A DNA stretch of 64,000 nucleotides from assembly GCA_015066635.1 (NCBI GenBank), contig SVOA01000003.1, positions 62,001 through 126,000 of the forward strand, read 5' to 3'. Each line of letters opens with the position of its first letter. Within the stretch, counting starts at the first letter, position 1. The DNA is from Oscillospiraceae bacterium (lineage in GTDB: Bacteria; Bacillota; Clostridia; Oscillospirales; Acutalibacteraceae). The notes beneath the pieces were generated by a model that saw only the letters and a list, made by a program, of their open reading frames with translations, made no database searches and had not been told where the DNA came from. A program made the translations under genes and the position numbers. Of this stretch, positions 51,612 through 61,050 are shown one piece after another.

Positions 51612-52377
51612 TTTTATTCACCTTAAATCTTGTTCCTACGGGTTTGCCCTCTATGGCGTCATAGATGTTATTCGGGTTCTTTCCGTTAACTATAATCATC
51701 TCACAACCGAAGCCTGCGCAGATTTTTGCCGCCTCAAATTTAGTGAGCATTCCGCCCGTACCGAATTTTGTACCCGAACCGCCTGCAAGCGCATATTTAT
51801 TGCTGTCAAGACTGTCGACCTCACGGATAAGCTTTGCATCGGGGTCGTTTCTCGGGTCGCTTGTGTAAAGACCGTCAATATCGGAAATAACAATAAGCAA
51901 ATCGGCATCAACGCTTTTTGCAACTATTGCGCCGAGCGTATCGTTGTCGCCTATTACTATTTCTTCTGTTGAAACAGTATCATTTTCATTGATAATCGGT
52001 ATTGCCTTTAATTCAAGAAGTTTTGAAAGTGTGTTGCTGAATTTCTCGTGTCTGACGGGGTTTTCTATATCGTCGCCCGTAATAAGAAGCTGAGCAACTA
52101 TATGATTATATTCGCCGAAAAGTTTATCGTAAATATACATAAGCTCGCACTGACCGACTGCGGCGGCGGCCTGCTTAGAAGCAACATCTGAGGGCTTTTC
52201 GCTGAGTCCGAGTTTGCCGACGCCCATACCGATAGCGCCCGACGAAACAAGTATTATTTCATGACCTGCGTTTTTAACGTCGCTAATGGTTTTGCAAATC
52301 TTCTCAACAAGTCTGACATTAAGAAGTCCCGTGGGATGCGTTAATGTGCTTGTACCGATTTTAATAACAACCTTCAT
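51604..52377 (-). CDS. proB: glutamate 5-kinase, short form without PUA domain
   Basis: 257 aa; KVVIKIGTSTLTHPTG, VSSGAIGMG, IINENDTV, GTGGMLTKFEAAKI. Confidence 0.95.
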   Translation of the reverse strand: MKVVIKIGTSTLTHPTGLLNVRLVEKICKTISDVKNAGHEIILVSSGAIGMGVGKLGLSEKPSDVASKQAAAAVGQCELMYIYDKLFGEYNHIVAQLLITGDDIENPVRHEKFSNTLSKLLELKAIPIINENDTVSTEEIVIGDNDTLGAIVAKSVDADLLIVISDIDGLYTSDPRNDPDAKLIREVDSLDSNKYALAGGSGTKFGTGGMLTKFEAAKICAGFGCEMIIVNGKNPNNIYDAIEGKPVGTRFKVNKNV

Positions 52378-52380
52378 TTT

Positions 52381-53685
52381 TTATACTCCCTTTATTTCTG
52401 CATAACAGTATTCGCTGTCACTGTCATAAATTTCCGCGTTTATTATTTCTCCGACAATTATATCATCCCCTGTCAACTTTACGGGCGTATAATTTGCCGT
52501 ATAGCCGAAGTAATAACCGTCCTTTTGTTTTGCCTCGGGCAGAACGGAAACGGTTTTACCTATCTGATTTTTTAAGAATTCAGTACGGATTTTCCGCGCA
52601 GTATCGTTAAGTCTTGACGCTCTTTCCTCTTTTACGGAATTCTCAACTTTGTCGGGAAAATCATAAGCTCTCGTACCTTTTCTCAGAGAATACGGGAAAA
52701 TATGTATTTTCTCAAACCTTACCGACTCAGCAAAGCTGAGGGTTTCGAGAAAATCTTTCTCGCTCTCTCCCGAAAATCCAACCATTATGTCGGTGGTCAG
52801 AGTACAGTCTTTAAATCTTGCTCTGAGTTTTTTGCAAAGCTCGTAGTATTCCTCTGCAGTGTAGTGTCTGTTCATCCTTTTAAGCGTGTTGTTGCAACCG
52901 CTTTGCAGTGAAATATGAAACTGAGGGCAAAGCTTGGGAAGCTGTGCGAGACCGTCAATTACTTCGTCGGTAATGTGGTCGGGTTCAAGAGAACCGAGAC
53001 GCACTCTTTTAATGCCCGGTATTTCGCACACGGTTTTTACGGCGTCGCAAAAACTGTCGCCCGTGTCTTTTCCGTAGGCAGAAAGGTTTATTCCGACAAG
53101 CACAACCTCGCAGTAACCGTTATCGGCAAGGGTCTGCGCTTCGCACTTTATAACACTTAAAGGCTTTGAACGGACTCTGCCCTTTGATGAAGGAATAATA
53201 CAGTATGAGCAGAATCTGTCGCATCCGTCCTCAATTTTAATAATTGCTCTTGTTCTGTCGCTGAAACTGTTTACGGGTTCTCCGCAGAATAATTCTCCCT
53301 TTAAATGCTCGCGGACATCAACTATTCTTTGCCTGTTTTCAAAATATTCCTTTAACCTTGCGGGTATATCGGAATTATTTCTGTTGCCCATAACTATATC
53401 GGCAGAATCAAGTCTGCGGGCGTCCTCGGGAAAAGCCTGCGGCATACAGCCTGTAAGCAATACAACGGAATTCCCGTTTTGCCTTTTAAGATGTCTGACA
53501 AGCTGTCTTGTCTTTCTGTCGCTCTCGGAGGTTACGGTACAGGAGTTTACCACAAAAGCGTCAGCCTCGCCGTCATCGTGAGTAACGGAGAAACCGTGTT
53601 TTATAAGATTCTCGGCAATCTGCTGTGTTTCGTACTGATTAACCTTACATCCGAGCGTATAAAGCTTTACTTTTTTTAATTCCAT
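52381..53685 (-). CDS. mtaB: tRNA (N6-threonylcarbamoyladenosine-C2)-methylthiotransferase MtaB
   Basis: Start MELKKVKLYTLGCKVNQYET; radical SAM CDRFCSYCIIPSSKGRVRS; MiaB/MtaB family architecture. Confidence 0.88.
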   Translation of the reverse strand: MELKKVKLYTLGCKVNQYETQQIAENLIKHGFSVTHDDGEADAFVVNSCTVTSESDRKTRQLVRHLKRQNGNSVVLLTGCMPQAFPEDARRLDSADIVMGNRNNSDIPARLKEYFENRQRIVDVREHLKGELFCGEPVNSFSDRTRAIIKIEDGCDRFCSYCIIPSSKGRVRSKPLSVIKCEAQTLADNGYCEVVLVGINLSAYGKDTGDSFCDAVKTVCEIPGIKRVRLGSLEPDHITDEVIDGLAQLPKLCPQFHISLQSGCNNTLKRMNRHYTAEEYYELCKKLRARFKDCTLTTDIMVGFSGESEKDFLETLSFAESVRFEKIHIFPYSLRKGTRAYDFPDKVENSVKEERASRLNDTARKIRTEFLKNQIGKTVSVLPEAKQKDGYYFGYTANYTPVKLTGDDIIVGEIINAEIYDSDSEYCYAEIKGV

Positions 53686-53686
53686 T

Positions 53687-55428
53687 TTATTTTGCTTTAA
53701 TTCTGAAAACTTCAACGCCGTGAGGCTTAACCTCGGCGCTTAATAAATTCTTTGCCGTAAAAGTATCCTTGCTCCACAAATCAAAGCATTCATATTCATC
53801 CGCGTCGGGCAGTCCCGTAAAGCCCTGATTGGCAAGCTCGGAAATACTTACCTGCACTTTTTTTACGCCCTTTGATTTATTAAAAAAGCATACGGCTATC
53901 TCATTATTTTCAAGAGGTTTAACAAGTATATCGGTAAAGAAGTTTGTTTTATAACGTCTGCACTGACTGCCTCTTTTGTCCTGATCGATGTCAATAAGGT
54001 CTTTATTTGTAAGTATCTGAAGGAATTTGTTGCTGTAATCGACACAGCCGTCCTTTGAAATAAAGGTTCTGACATCGTTACCTATAATAAGCGGAGCCGC
54101 CATCATACACCAGAGAGTAAAATGCGACTTATTCTCGTCAACCGTAAGTTGTCCGTTGCCGACCTCAAGCATATCGGGGTCGTTCCAGCCGCCCGGTCCC
54201 GCATATTCGTAAAGCTTGACATTATGCTCATAAATTGCGACAACCGAGGACCATATAGGTTTGATATCAAGGGTTGTCCTCCAGAGATTTCCCGCCTGAG
54301 CGCCCCATTTATACGGCTTGTTAAAGCCCCACTCGCATATCGAATAAACTATCGGTTTTTCCTCTGTTTTATGTTTTTTGGCATAGTTTTCCGTTGCACG
54401 TTTGAGTTCCTTGCCCATATTGATATACTGAAGCGCCGCACCGTCCATCTTTGAACCTACGGGATTTTTGATTTCAATGGTGTTATTTCCTTTTTCAAGG
54501 TCAATAAACAGCTGTACTCTGCCGAAGGCGCTGAACGCTCTTGTCGGCGGAACGGTAAACGGATATTCCTTTTCCCCGTTAACTGTCATTACGGCATATT
54601 TCTCGCCGCTGCTTTTTTTGCGGAAAACGACAGTAGCAATATATTCGCCCGACTTATCGACATTAACAAAGCTGAATTTAAGACTGCCGCCGTCCGAGTC
54701 AAGTCTGCCGACATAACTGCCCTTGCTGTCGCTGATGACCGCAGCCGTGCCGTCAAGTTCTCCGTTCTGAGCCTCAAGAATTATCTCCTGTTTTTTGTCC
54801 TTTGAGGAGATTATTATTTTGTCTATAACGGGAGCCTCGGAAGTAATCGGATGACTGTGGCAGAAATCGTATTTGAAATACTCAATGCCCCAATCGGCAA
54901 AGGTCTCTCGTCAATTCTTTCGTTACCGAGAGACGCGGGCAAATCCTCGCAGGTCAGCGTACCGTTTGAGGAATATATACCTGCCTTAAATCCTTTTGAA
55001 TTAAGCTTTTTAACAAGAGCTTTAATTCCGCTCGGAAATGCTGTCAGGTCGCCCTGAAGTCTGCCGTTCTCATCACGCAGGGAACTCTGCCAGCAGTCGT
55101 CAAGATTAACATAGCAGTATCCCGCGTCAAGCAAACCGCTCTTTTTCATAGCGTCCGCAACCTCAATGATAAGATTCTCATTGATATTGGGACCGAAAAG
55201 ATTCCAGCTTGACCATCCCATAGGCGGAGTCATAGCCGCATTATTACCGTACTTTTTTTCGGTCTTAATGTGTACCGTCGCTTTTGCGATGGCTTTTTTT
55301 ATATCGCACTCGGGACAGAAACTGTCCGTGCCTTTCTTTTTTGCAACAAACGCTGCAGCCGCAGTTCCCGCAACAATAACTCCTGCCGAAATGATTTTAC
55401 CAAGCATTGATTTCTCCTTATATAACAA
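53687..55428 (-). pseudogene. GH27 alpha-galactosidase interrupted by a -1 frameshift at about 54901-54912
   Basis: 5' ORF 54823-55428 reads MTPPMGWSSWNLFG...YCYVNLDDCWQ...AGIYSSNGTLTCEDLPASLGNERID; from 54904 the alternate frame continues without stops as TFADWGIEYFKYDFCHSH... into ORF 53687-54589 (YSICEWGFNKPYKWG...GGWNDPDMLEVGNG...WCMMAAPLIIGND). Confidence 0.87.
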
Positions 55429-55478
55429 AAGAGGATAAGCAAAGGAAACTTTACCTACCCTCCCGTTTTTAGTATGTA

Positions 55479-57746
55479 TTATTCCTCAGTTGCTTCTGCA
55501 ACGGCTTCTTCAACAGCCTCGGCTGTTTCCTCAGCGGCGTCTGCAACAGCTTCTGCAGCTTCCTCGACTGCTTCCGCAGGAGCTTCGGCAACTTCTTCTG
55601 CAGCTTCTTCAACTGCTTCGGCAGGAGCTTCGGCAACTTCTTCTGCTGCTTCCTCAACTGCTTCGGCGGGTGCTTCGGCAGCAGCCTCTGCTACCGACTC
55701 AACGCTTTCTGCCTCTGCGCCGTCAGCAACAACTTCCTGCTCGGTGGGCTCGGCAATTTCCTCAACTGCCGGAGGCTCAAGAAGCGCCTTAATGGAAAGG
55801 CTTACACGTTTCTTGTCAAAGTCCTCCTCAAGAATCTTGACGGTAACTTCCTGACCTTCTTTAAGTACATCCTTGGGGTCGTTGATGTGCTTATAGTCTA
55901 TTTCGGAAATATGAATAAGTCCGTCAATTCCGGGAATTATGTTTGCAAATGCGCCGAAGGTTGTAAGTCCGACAATCTTAACCTTAACTTCGGAGCCAAC
56001 GGGATAATCTCTTTTAAGGATTTCCCACGGGTTGTCCTCAACCTTTTTGAAGCCGAGTGAAATTTTCTTGTCTTCTTTATTGAGATTCTTAATATAAACC
56101 TCAACTGTGTCGCCTACATTGACAACCTCTGACGGATGCTTGATTCTGGTCCATGAAAGCTCGGATATATGAATCATACCGTCAACGCCGCCGATATCGA
56201 CAAATGCGCCGTACTTGGTAAGCGAACGTACTGTACCTGTATATTTCTGTCCTTCCTCTGCCTGAGCCCAGAACTGCTCAGCCTGCTCCTTGCGGAGATC
56301 TCTGTTGGCTGCCTTAATCGAGCCGACAACTCTTCTTCTCTTTTTGTCAACCTCGATAATCTTGAACTTAACGGTCTGTCCGACCATATCCTCAAGAGGC
56401 TCATTTCTGTTGAATCTTGAAAGAGATGCGGGAACAAATACGCGGATACCGTTGTACTGAACAAAAAGTCCCTTTGAATCGCCGACAACGGCAGTAACTT
56501 TACCCTCAACGGGCTCCTCTGTATTCTCGGCAAGGTCCTCCCATGATTTTGCGGCATCATAGCGCTTCTTGGAAAGCATAACCGTGCCTTCCGCGTCATT
56601 GGTCTTCATAATGATAAGATCAAGCTTATCGCCGACCTTGACTTCCTTAGTCATGTCAACTGAAGGATCATTGCTGTACTCGTCTGCGGGAATATAACCG
56701 GCGTGCTTTCTGCCGACTATCTCAACCTGAATCTCACCGGGAGTAACTGCGACAACTTCGCCCGTAACTCTCTGGTCAGAACTTTCGTCAATATATTCTT
56801 CAAGCATATCAGCAAAAGATTTATTCTCCGACACGGCTGACTCCTCCTTTACTGCATTTGCGTTTTCCTGAGTTTGTTCTAATTTTTCCGACATGGTTTT
56901 TATTACCTCCTTAATTATACCGTCGGGTGTCGATGCCCCGGCAGTAACACCGACTGAAGTAAAAACTGATAAATCAATTTCCGATAATTCTTCAGCGGTT
57001 TCGATCAGAAAGGTAGGACAGTTGGATTCACACACTGCTTTGAGCTTAGCCGTATTAGAACTTTGACGGCCGCCTATGATAATCATAGCATCGTTTTTAA
57101 GCGAAAGCTGAGTGGCTTCCTTTTGCCTTTCTTCTGTCGCACTGCATATTGTATCAAAAATAATCGCGTTTGTATAGATGTTTTTTATTATTTTTACGCA
57201 TTTTTCAAAACTTTTTATCGAAAAAGTAGTCTGTGCAACGAGAATTAGATGTTTTTTATCTAAATCGGGATGGTTTTCAATGATTTCATTGAGTTCGTCC
57301 TCGTTATTAAAGACGTAACTCTCGCCCTTGCAGTAACTTCTGATGCCTATAACCTCAGGGTGATTTTTGTCCCCCGCTATCAAGGTTACGCTATCGGGGT
57401 CGGAATTTTCGCCGACAGTTTTATGAATTTTCTGAACAAAGGGACAAGTAGCGTTACAAAAATCGGGAGAAATCTCTTTTACCTTTTCGAGAATTTCCTT
57501 TGTAACACCGTGAGTTCTGACGACTATGACGTCATTTTCGGAGCATTCCTCGGGACTTTCGATTATCCTGACTCCCCTGCTTTTAAAGTCCTCAATGACT
57601 TGCGGATTATGGATAATCGGTCCGAGAGTGCAAACCTTTTTACCCTCGTTTGTTAAACTGTCAAGAAGCTTTACCGCACGGTCAACGCCGAAGCAGAAGC
57701 CTGCCGTTTTTGCAAGTTCTATTCGTTGCAATGTCCTTCCTCCCAA
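55479..57746 (-). CDS. ispH-rpsA: bifunctional 4-hydroxy-3-methylbut-2-enyl diphosphate reductase / ribosomal protein S1
   Basis: 755 aa; IspH half (AKTAGFCFGVDRAV, GPIIHNPQVIEDF, TCPFVQKIH) fused to S1 repeats (GTVRSLTKYGAFVDIGGVDGMIHISELSW). TTG at 57731 is an alternative start. Confidence 0.93.
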   Translation of the reverse strand: MGGRTLQRIELAKTAGFCFGVDRAVKLLDSLTNEGKKVCTLGPIIHNPQVIEDFKSRGVRIIESPEECSENDVIVVRTHGVTKEILEKVKEISPDFCNATCPFVQKIHKTVGENSDPDSVTLIAGDKNHPEVIGIRSYCKGESYVFNNEDELNEIIENHPDLDKKHLILVAQTTFSIKSFEKCVKIIKNIYTNAIIFDTICSATEERQKEATQLSLKNDAMIIIGGRQSSNTAKLKAVCESNCPTFLIETAEELSEIDLSVFTSVGVTAGASTPDGIIKEVIKTMSEKLEQTQENANAVKEESAVSENKSFADMLEEYIDESSDQRVTGEVVAVTPGEIQVEIVGRKHAGYIPADEYSNDPSVDMTKEVKVGDKLDLIIMKTNDAEGTVMLSKKRYDAAKSWEDLAENTEEPVEGKVTAVVGDSKGLFVQYNGIRVFVPASLSRFNRNEPLEDMVGQTVKFKIIEVDKKRRRVVGSIKAANRDLRKEQAEQFWAQAEEGQKYTGTVRSLTKYGAFVDIGGVDGMIHISELSWTRIKHPSEVVNVGDTVEVYIKNLNKEDKKISLGFKKVEDNPWEILKRDYPVGSEVKVKIVGLTTFGAFANIIPGIDGLIHISEIDYKHINDPKDVLKEGQEVTVKILEEDFDKKRVSLSIKALLEPPAVEEIAEPTEQEVVADGAEAESVESVAEAAAEAPAEAVEEAAEEVAEAPAEAVEEAAEEVAEAPAEAVEEAAEAVADAAEETAEAVEEAVAEATEE
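55545..55679 (-). repeat. three tandem ~45-bp units encoding AEAPAEAVEEAAEEV in the S1 C-terminal tail
   Basis: Protein repeats AEAPAEAVEEAAEEV x2 then AEAPAEAVEEAAEAV; DNA copies near-identical. Confidence 0.85.
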
Positions 57747-58360
57747 AGCTCGGTAATTGCCTGCATTACCTTTGCAGACGCGTTTCGCAATTCTCTCGGA
57801 GAGTGCGCCTTTGTAAACTCAAATTCCCCGTTTTTGATAACCTTGCCGAAACGGACGGTCAGCTTTGTACCTATCTTAAATTCCTCGTCCGTATAAATCG
57901 AAACAGGCAGTAAATCTGCGTTTGTTTCGCGAAGTATCCACGCAACGCCCGACTTTCCTCTCGGAGCGGGCTTATATGTATGCTGACGCGTGCCCTCGGG
58001 GAATATACCGAAAGCGCCGCCCTGCTCAACAATTTTGCAGGAATAATTAACCGCGTCCATATCTCCGACGCCGCGTTCAATAGGAAATGAATTGAGCTTA
58101 ACAAGGATCTTAGCCGCAATTTTATTTTTATAAAGCTCTTTTTTTGCCATATAGTGAACGACTCTCGGGCAGGAATTAGATATAATGAAAGGGTCGAGAG
58201 CGTGCTGATGGTTACACGCAATAATCAGCGGACCGTCCTCGGGGATATTCTCCGTGCCGACATATGTAATTTTATACATATGCTTAAACACAAAGCTGAC
58301 AAGCCCTCTGATTTTATCATATGTACCCGACTGCGTTACTTTACTGTAATCAAAATACAC
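57719..58360 (-). CDS. plsC: 1-acyl-sn-glycerol-3-phosphate acyltransferase
   Basis: 213 aa; acyltransferase motifs NHQHALDPF and FPEGTRQ. Confidence 0.9.
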   Translation of the reverse strand: MYFDYSKVTQSGTYDKIRGLVSFVFKHMYKITYVGTENIPEDGPLIIACNHQHALDPFIISNSCPRVVHYMAKKELYKNKIAAKILVKLNSFPIERGVGDMDAVNYSCKIVEQGGAFGIFPEGTRQHTYKPAPRGKSGVAWILRETNADLLPVSIYTDEEFKIGTKLTVRFGKVIKNGEFEFTKAHSPRELRNASAKVMQAITELWEEGHCNE

Positions 58361-59038
58361 TTACATTTTCTCCTTAATCAGATTTACTACCGTTGAAATA
58401 GACTCCTCAAGCTTCATTTCGCTTGTATCGACAATAATGCTGTCCTCGGCAGGCTTGAGAGGCGCAATTTCTCTGTGGGAATCGTTATAGTCGCGTTCTT
58501 TAAGCTCTTTAAGAACTTTTTTATAGCTGTCCTTCGAGCCTTTCTGCTGAAGCTCAAGGAATCTTCTCTGCGCTCTGACCTCTGCCGAAGCAGTCAGAAA
58601 AATTTTTACCTGCGCATCGGGCAGAACAACCGTGGCAATATCCCTGCCGTCCATTATACAGCTGTTATTTTTTGCAATATCTCTCTGAGTGTCAAAGAGG
58701 AAATCTCTGACGCACTGAATTGCCGAGACGTTTGACGCCGCCATTGACGCGTCGGGAGTTCTTATCTCGTCGGAAACGTCCTCGCCGTTTAAGAAAACGT
58801 GCTGAACTCCGTCCTTGTGCTTCAGCTCAACGAGAGTGTCTTTAAGCATTTTTTTAACTGCTTTGGCGTCCTTTGAGTCAATTTTATTTCTCAGCGCATT
58901 TACGCCGACAGCCCTGTATAAAGCTCCTGTATCGACATAGATAAGACCGAGTTCCTTAGCCGCAGCCTTAGCAACGGTGCTTTTACCCGCACCGCCGGGT
59001 CCGTCAATCGCTACGTTTAAAACCTTCTTTTTAGCCAT
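58361..59038 (-). CDS. cmk: cytidylate kinase
   Basis: Start MAKKKVLNVAIDGPGGAGKSTVAK at 59038 (RBS AGGAGG); MDGRDIATVVLPDAQVKIFLTAS. Confidence 0.95.
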   Translation of the reverse strand: MAKKKVLNVAIDGPGGAGKSTVAKAAAKELGLIYVDTGALYRAVGVNALRNKIDSKDAKAVKKMLKDTLVELKHKDGVQHVFLNGEDVSDEIRTPDASMAASNVSAIQCVRDFLFDTQRDIAKNNSCIMDGRDIATVVLPDAQVKIFLTASAEVRAQRRFLELQQKGSKDSYKKVLKELKERDYNDSHREIAPLKPAEDSIIVDTSEMKLEESISTVVNLIKEKM

Positions 59039-59822
59039 AGTAATCCTCCTGTTTCTTTTCATAGCAGAATACGGTAATCTGATGCTTTAATCTGAAATTA
59101 CCGTCGGTTTTTTTTCGGAGCATTTCAAGATGCTCTTCCGAAAAGGCGTCTACCTCTTTTTTACTTAATGACGGCTCTATTCCCCTGCACGCAATCATAC
59201 GCCCGTTCCAGCTTTCGCGTGTAAAAGGAATAAAACAGTCGAATTCAATATATCTTTTATCCGTAAAGTAATCTTCAGAAACGGAAATATCGTTTTCTTC
59301 AAGCCGTTTTCCGAAGCAGTCCCAGTCGGGATTGTATTTTTTTACAAGTTCAAGGGAATTCTTAATAATACCGTCCTCCTCGGGAAGCCACTGCATATAT
59401 GCAATTATCAGCTTACCGCGGGGCTTTAAAACTCTGTAAATCTCGGGAACTGTTTTCTCCTTGTCAAAATATCTCCAGCACTGAACAGCGCTGACACAGT
59501 CAAAGCTGCTGTCATCAAACGGCAGTTTCTCGGCTGAAGAAACACAATAGGAAATATTCATCCCCTTTGAAAGTTCACGGGCCTTAATAATCTGGTTTTC
59601 TGAAATATCGGCGCCGTAAAGTTCTCCGCCGTATTTGTACATAAATCGGGGAATTACGCCCGTTCCCGTGCCTGTATCAAGGCATTTTGTCCCTTTTTCG
59701 GCAAAGCCGAGAGAGCGTAATAATTCATACATTTCCTCAGGATAAATATCGCGGAATTTTGCATAATCGTCCGACGATTTTCCCCAGTTAAATTCTTTGC
59801 CGTTGTCTATAAGTGTTTTCAT
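59031..59822 (-). CDS. class I SAM-dependent methyltransferase
   Basis: ATG at 59822 (MKTLIDNGKEFNWGKSS); CLDTGTGTGVIPRFM, FDCVSAVQCWRYFD. Confidence 0.85.
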   Translation of the reverse strand: MKTLIDNGKEFNWGKSSDDYAKFRDIYPEEMYELLRSLGFAEKGTKCLDTGTGTGVIPRFMYKYGGELYGADISENQIIKARELSKGMNISYCVSSAEKLPFDDSSFDCVSAVQCWRYFDKEKTVPEIYRVLKPRGKLIIAYMQWLPEEDGIIKNSLELVKKYNPDWDCFGKRLEENDISVSEDYFTDKRYIEFDCFIPFTRESWNGRMIACRGIEPSLSKKEVDAFSEEHLEMLRKKTDGNFRLKHQITVFCYEKKQEDYYG

Positions 59823-59823
59823 A

Positions 59824-61050
59824 TCAGTTGTTTCCTGCAACATAGCCCGTCGAAAACGCTATTTGCAGATTATATCCTCCGGTATAGGCGTCAACGTCAA
59901 TGACTTCGCCTGCAAAATACAGTCCCCTGCAAAGCTTGGACTCCATTGTCTTTGGGTTGATTTCCTTACAGTTTACGCCGCCGCAGGTAATGACCGCCTC
60001 CTCAATGGGACGAAAGTCAAGCACGGTCAGTTTCATATTCTTTACGGTGTAAACAAGTCTTTGGCGTTCCTCTCTCGTAAGCTGATTGCATTTGACCGAG
60101 GGCTTTACGCCCGACAGCTTGATAACGGGATTTATTATCGCCCTGGGAAGCAGAAGTCCGAGCGAATTTGACAGAGCCTTATTGCTGTTTTCAAGCAAAT
60201 CGCGCTGAAGTCTTGCGTCAAGCTTGTCCGTATCAAGCGCAGGTTTAAGGTCAATATATATCTCATATCTGCCCTTTTCCATAGCGTCCATATGAGCGCT
60301 TGCGGACAGTATCATCGGTCCCGAAACGCCGAAATGTGTAAAGAGCATTTCGCCGAAGTCATCATAAATCTGTTTACCGTTTTTTGTGTCAATAACTCTA
60401 ATCGCGACATTTCTGAGCGACAGTCCCATAGCCTCGCTGCAGAAGCCCTCACGGCAGACAAGAGCCACAAGAGAAGGTCTCGGCGCAATTATGCTGTGCC
60501 CCGCCTGAACCGCAAAATCGTATCCGTCTCCCGTTGAGCCCGTTTTTGAGTACGATTTTCCGCCCGTAGCGACAATTACCCTGTCCGCAAAGAATTCTGC
60601 GCCCTCTTTGGTTTTGACTCCGAGCACTCTGCCGTCCTTTATTATAAGACTTTTAACAACGGCGTTTATAAATTTAACACCGTTTTGCTTTATAAATCTG
60701 TCAAGTGCTTTAACTATATCCGAAGCCTTATCGCTCTGCGGAAACACTCTGTTTCCCCTCTCAACCTTCAGAGGCACACCGAGACCTTCAAAAAGATTAA
60801 CGGTATCCGCGGTTGAGAATTCACTGAAAGCGCTGTACAGAAACCTTCCGTTATGGGAAATATTGCGAATAAGCTCGTCGGTATCGGGCTGATTATTGGT
60901 AACGTTGCATCTGCCTTTACCCGTAATCATTACCTTGCGTCCGACTCTGTCGTTTTTGTCAATGAGCAAGACTTCATTACCGTTTTTTGCACAGAAGCCC
61001 GCTGCTATACAGCCTGCTGCACCCGCGCCGACAACTATGACCTTACTCAT
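59824..61050 (-). CDS. NAD(P)/FAD-dependent oxidoreductase, HI0933/BaiN-like flavoprotein
   Basis: 408 aa; VVGAGAAGCIAAGFCAKNG, MITGKGRCNVTN, GLYFAGEVIDVDAYTGGYNLQIAFSTGYVAG. Confidence 0.9.
   Translation of the reverse strand: MSKVIVVGAGAAGCIAAGFCAKNGNEVLLIDKNDRVGRKVMITGKGRCNVTNNQPDTDELIRNISHNGRFLYSAFSEFSTADTVNLFEGLGVPLKVERGNRVFPQSDKASDIVKALDRFIKQNGVKFINAVVKSLIIKDGRVLGVKTKEGAEFFADRVIVATGGKSYSKTGSTGDGYDFAVQAGHSIIAPRPSLVALVCREGFCSEAMGLSLRNVAIRVIDTKNGKQIYDDFGEMLFTHFGVSGPMILSASAHMDAMEKGRYEIYIDLKPALDTDKLDARLQRDLLENSNKALSNSLGLLLPRAIINPVIKLSGVKPSVKCNQLTREERQRLVYTVKNMKLTVLDFRPIEEAVITCGGVNCKEINPKTMESKLCRGLYFAGEVIDVDAYTGGYNLQIAFSTGYVAGNN

Noticed and set aside
54589-54777. 62-aa minus-strand ORF within the GH27 region
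   Set aside because: Third reading frame of the frameshifted gene; the GH27 homology runs in the other two frames.
55474-55854. 126-aa Ser/Ala-rich plus-strand ORF (ASATASSTASA...)
   Set aside because: Reverse complement of the repetitive S1 tail; low complexity, not a real surface protein.
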